A DNA stretch of 64,000 nt, from positions 76,766-140,765 of the forward strand of contig NZ_JAMXFA010000017.1 in NCBI RefSeq assembly GCF_025370785.1, in the 5' to 3' direction. The DNA comes from Laspinema olomoucense D3b (GTDB lineage: Bacteria > Cyanobacteriota > Cyanobacteriia > Cyanobacteriales > Laspinemataceae). The number at the start of each line of letters is the position of its first letter. The first letter of the stretch is position 1. Shown here one piece after another: positions 61,896-64,000 of this stretch. Made by a program: the position numbers and the translations under genes. The notes below the pieces were generated by a model that saw nothing but the letters and a program-made list of their open reading frames with translations, ran no database searches and was not told where the DNA came from.

Positions 61896-62489
61896 ATGCG
61901 AAATGCTACTGCCTCCGGCAATCTGCCGACAACCCCGACAACTCCTTCTACCCAACCCTATTCTCCTTCGGTTCCTATCTCTCTGTATCGAGAAGTCGTC
62001 GCTGAGTTACAAACGGCACAGGAACGGTTAGATTCCCTCACGACTCAAAATCACCAGTTACTACAACAAAATCGACAACTGCGCCAGGAAATTGAAACGG
62101 TGGTTCAATCTGCGGTGCATTTACAGCAGGTGGTGGATGCTTGGGAACCCCAGAGTCCCCCAGTGAACCGCAGTGGCGATCGCACCCACCGGGGGGAATC
62201 GGCATATTCTGCCACACCCCATCCAGAAAGTGCTCATCCGCAGCTTAGTGGGATTCCCGGTTCGGCGGTGGGTTCTCCCTTCGCTATGACGGATATGGGT
62301 GCAACTCCGGGTATGGGAGAAGCTTTATTTACTGAACAGCCGGAAACTCGTCCTCGTCGCACCACCCGTCCGGTTAAGCGAGCGGATCTCGGGGGATTGG
62401 GATTGCTGATTATGATCCTGCTGATTGTGGTGAGTGCCTTTGGTGCCGGGTATTGGGTTGTGCGTCCTTTATTAATGCAGCAGCGTTAA
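61896..62489 (+). CDS. coiled-coil single-pass membrane protein, unknown
   Basis: 197 aa, ATG (MRNATASGNL). Thr/Pro-rich start, a Gln-rich coiled coil (YREVVAELQTAQERLDSLTT, then NHQLLQQNRQLRQEIETVVQ; about 30-75), a low-complexity middle, a basic patch RPRRTTRPVKRAD, and one C-terminal membrane helix LGLLIMILLIVVSAFGAGYW. Tail-anchored-like topology with most of the chain likely in the cytosol. I recognise it only as a type common in cyanobacteria; function unknown. Confidence 0.8.
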   Translation: MRNATASGNLPTTPTTPSTQPYSPSVPISLYREVVAELQTAQERLDSLTTQNHQLLQQNRQLRQEIETVVQSAVHLQQVVDAWEPQSPPVNRSGDRTHRGESAYSATPHPESAHPQLSGIPGSAVGSPFAMTDMGATPGMGEALFTEQPETRPRRTTRPVKRADLGGLGLLIMILLIVVSAFGAGYWVVRPLLMQQR

Positions 62490-62535
62490 AGGCAGTTCGT
62501 CCCTTGGTGGATCTGTCTAACGCACCTCTCTACTG

Positions 62536-62584
62536 CTGAGTCAGGCGATCGCTATTTTCCTGACTCAGACTCTTTTTATTTTTT
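62536..62584 (+). terminator. terminator after the coiled-coil protein
   Basis: Perfect 10-bp stem CTGAGTCAGG / CCTGACTCAG (loop includes CGATCG), followed shortly by TCTTTTTATTTTTTT. Strong intrinsic terminator. Confidence 0.93.
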
Positions 62585-63783
62585 TATCCTTTTTTCATCT
62601 CCACTGCACAACCCCATCCTGAACTTCCTCCCGCGAAACCTGGACTCCCTTCTCTCAATTACTCCAGGTCAACCGAGGGATAAAAACTCAGGATTTATAT
62701 CATTGATAATCATATCTGGGATTAGGGGTAATCCCCCCTATTTAAGCGAATAGTTCCGGCGATCGCAGAGGCGTTTAATCCGCTTGTTAGGGTTTCTTAA
62801 CCTAATGCGGCGGTTCTCTTTAAGGATTCTTAATTCTCACCAAACAATTGACAAATTACCCTAGATTTAGTAATCTAGGTAACAGAAATTTTAACACCCT
62901 GGGTAACGGTAAAACGAAACCTCAATATGCATGAAGACCCGCGAATCCGCTTCATCCCCACTCTTCCCCCGCAAAAACATAGTCAGGGAATGCACCCTCC
63001 ATTTGAAACGGGGTAAATGGGTCAATCTCATCCCTGCTCTTTAGAATGGGAAATGAGCCAGATCTCCTTTTAAACCTGAGTTAGGGATTGTTAAATTATC
63101 CAAAATTTACGCATCAGGAATAGAAATCACCTTGGAGGGCTGACCCTACTGTGCGCCTGAACTCTATAGCTATTCTCGCTTACTGGGTCAACTTTAGAAC
63201 GAGTTCGGGTTCCGAACTTTTCCCGAGTTTGAGCGGTGATCAATTAAAAGAATGAGTCCAGCTTAAAGAGTTCCCGAAGGGGTTTTTAAGCCTTGAGGGT
63301 AAGCAAAATAGAAAGGGCAGGTAAGGGATTTAAACGGAGTCAACCTGGATAAGAGTCGGGAAATTAAAAAACTATAAAGTATTTCTGAAATTTGCAATAA
63401 TTCAGATAAAGTCAGAGGGACTTGGGGGAAACAATCGGAATCAAAAGAGGGAGGGTTATTAAAAAATAGGGAAAACTGGAACTGAGCGCGATCAAACGGT
63501 AACAATACAGGGTTAGGCCGAAAAAACATCGGGTTGAATTGGAAGGGAAAAAGCGGAGCGCTGGTTCCGGTCAAATTTTGATAACAGAATCTCCAAACTT
63601 CCGAAGTATCAATTACAATTGATAAATCAAGAGAAAATTTTTAAAAGGGAGAGGAAATTGTCACCAAAAAAATAATCTAACTCTTAGGCAATCCCGCCTC
63701 AAAGCAAAAGAAAAATCCCCGAGGCCAATCGGGCCTCGGAAGCGGCAAACAGGGGAGCAATTCAGCGGTCAGGGAAATGATAG
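62585..63783. other. 1.2-kb intergenic region, no gene supported
   Basis: AT-rich stretches alternate with ordinary sequence; the minus-strand open frame at 63263-63574 is low-complexity Phe/Pro/Leu and unlikely to be coding. A hairpin CCGAGGCC-AATCG-GGCCTCGG at 63719-63739 has an A-run on its left, so it would terminate transcripts on the minus strand. The right end holds the promoter of the PAS gene. Confidence 0.45.
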
Positions 63784-64000
63784 ATGAAAAGTGGCAATCT
63801 AGGGGCAAAACAAATGATTGAACGGCTCGAAGCAATGGCAGTAACACCAGAGATCGTTCCCGAGGAAATTCAGGTATTCTTTAATCTATCTAGGGAATTG
63901 TTGTGCATCAGAGACCGTGAAGGAGATTTCCTGAAGCTCAACTCCAGTTGGCAAAGCGTTCTAGGATGGAGCTTAGAAGACTTGCGATCGCTCTCCTGGC
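63784..64000 (+). CDS. PAS-domain signalling protein, N-terminal part (cut by window end)
   Basis: ATG at 63784 (MKSGNLGAKQMIERLEAMAV) with AGGG at 63771-63774; an in-frame ATG at 63814 is an alternative. After ~30 residues a PAS domain begins: FFNLSRELLCIRDREGDFLK, LNSSWQSVLGWSLEDLRSLS. It runs off the window, so the output domain (histidine kinase, GGDEF or other) is not visible. Confidence 0.85.
   Translation, partial: MKSGNLGAKQMIERLEAMAVTPEIVPEEIQVFFNLSRELLCIRDREGDFLKLNSSWQSVLGWSLEDLRSLSW

Noticed and set aside
63263-63574. 103-aa minus-strand frame rich in Phe, Pro and Leu
   Set aside because: Low-complexity, no motif, no start signal; looks like chance open frame in AT-rich DNA.

Overview
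The window looks like chromosome of a filamentous, non-heterocystous-type cyanobacterium (the Oscillatoriales rank is inference). The palindrome GCGATCGC is frequent throughout. The window carries phycobilisome core genes (apcE, apcA, apcB, apcC), a cyanobacterial ATP synthase operon with split b and b' subunits, Fut iron uptake, an SLH/OprB-type porin and Ccs1/CcdA (system II) cytochrome c maturation. No tRNA, rRNA or CRISPR array was recognised.

Layout. 1-368: palindromic and direct repeats. 396-3656: carB. 4019-15455: a metal and iron block with a Fur-family repressor, Dps, a [2Fe-2S] thioredoxin-like ferredoxin, an iron-type porin, two tandem FutA binding proteins, a fused FutB permease and FutC ATPase. 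15762-28636: a six-gene co-directional defence locus. It consists of a SNF2-type helicase with C-terminal DUF3883, an OLD-like AAA ATPase, an unrecognised protein with a possible nuclease motif, a DUF1156 DNA methylase, a Uma2 nuclease-like protein and a large HEPN-DUF499 ATPase. 28928-35009: atpI-B-E-b'-F-H-A-gamma, closed by a textbook terminator. 35141-38567: a small-gene zone of toxin-antitoxin modules (broken RelE-type pair, Uma2, DUF2283 pair, BrnTA, DUF433/DUF5615). 38773-39978: a methyltransferase. 40418-43669: apcE. 44067-51008: an accessory island with a kinase-GUN4 gene split by an IS element, a PIN pair, a GH38 remnant, DUF433, MntA with a nonsense-mutated HepT, Uma2 and a GT61 glycosyltransferase. 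52512-53998: apcABC, followed at once by a TnpB element. 55646-62489: ftsW, parDE, Uma2, ccdA-ccs1, queF and a coiled-coil membrane protein. The window ends inside a PAS-domain gene.

Strongest observations. (1) The defence locus resembles the helicase-methylase-ATPase (Hma-type) combination but has an extra ATPase plus putative nuclease cassette and a Uma2 gene between the core genes; this is the best candidate for an undescribed variant. (2) A 1,517-bp IS with 15-bp terminal inverted repeats and a 5-bp target duplication sits in a kinase-GUN4 gene. Removing it and one duplication restores a 443-codon frame exactly. (3) apcE and apcABC, often adjacent in cyanobacteria, are separated by 8.8 kb filled with mobile, toxin-antitoxin and decayed genes. 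(4) Several toxins are dead (RelE-type, HepT) while their antitoxins remain open, a consistent pattern of toxin loss.

All protein assignments are from reading motifs and family memory; no search was run.
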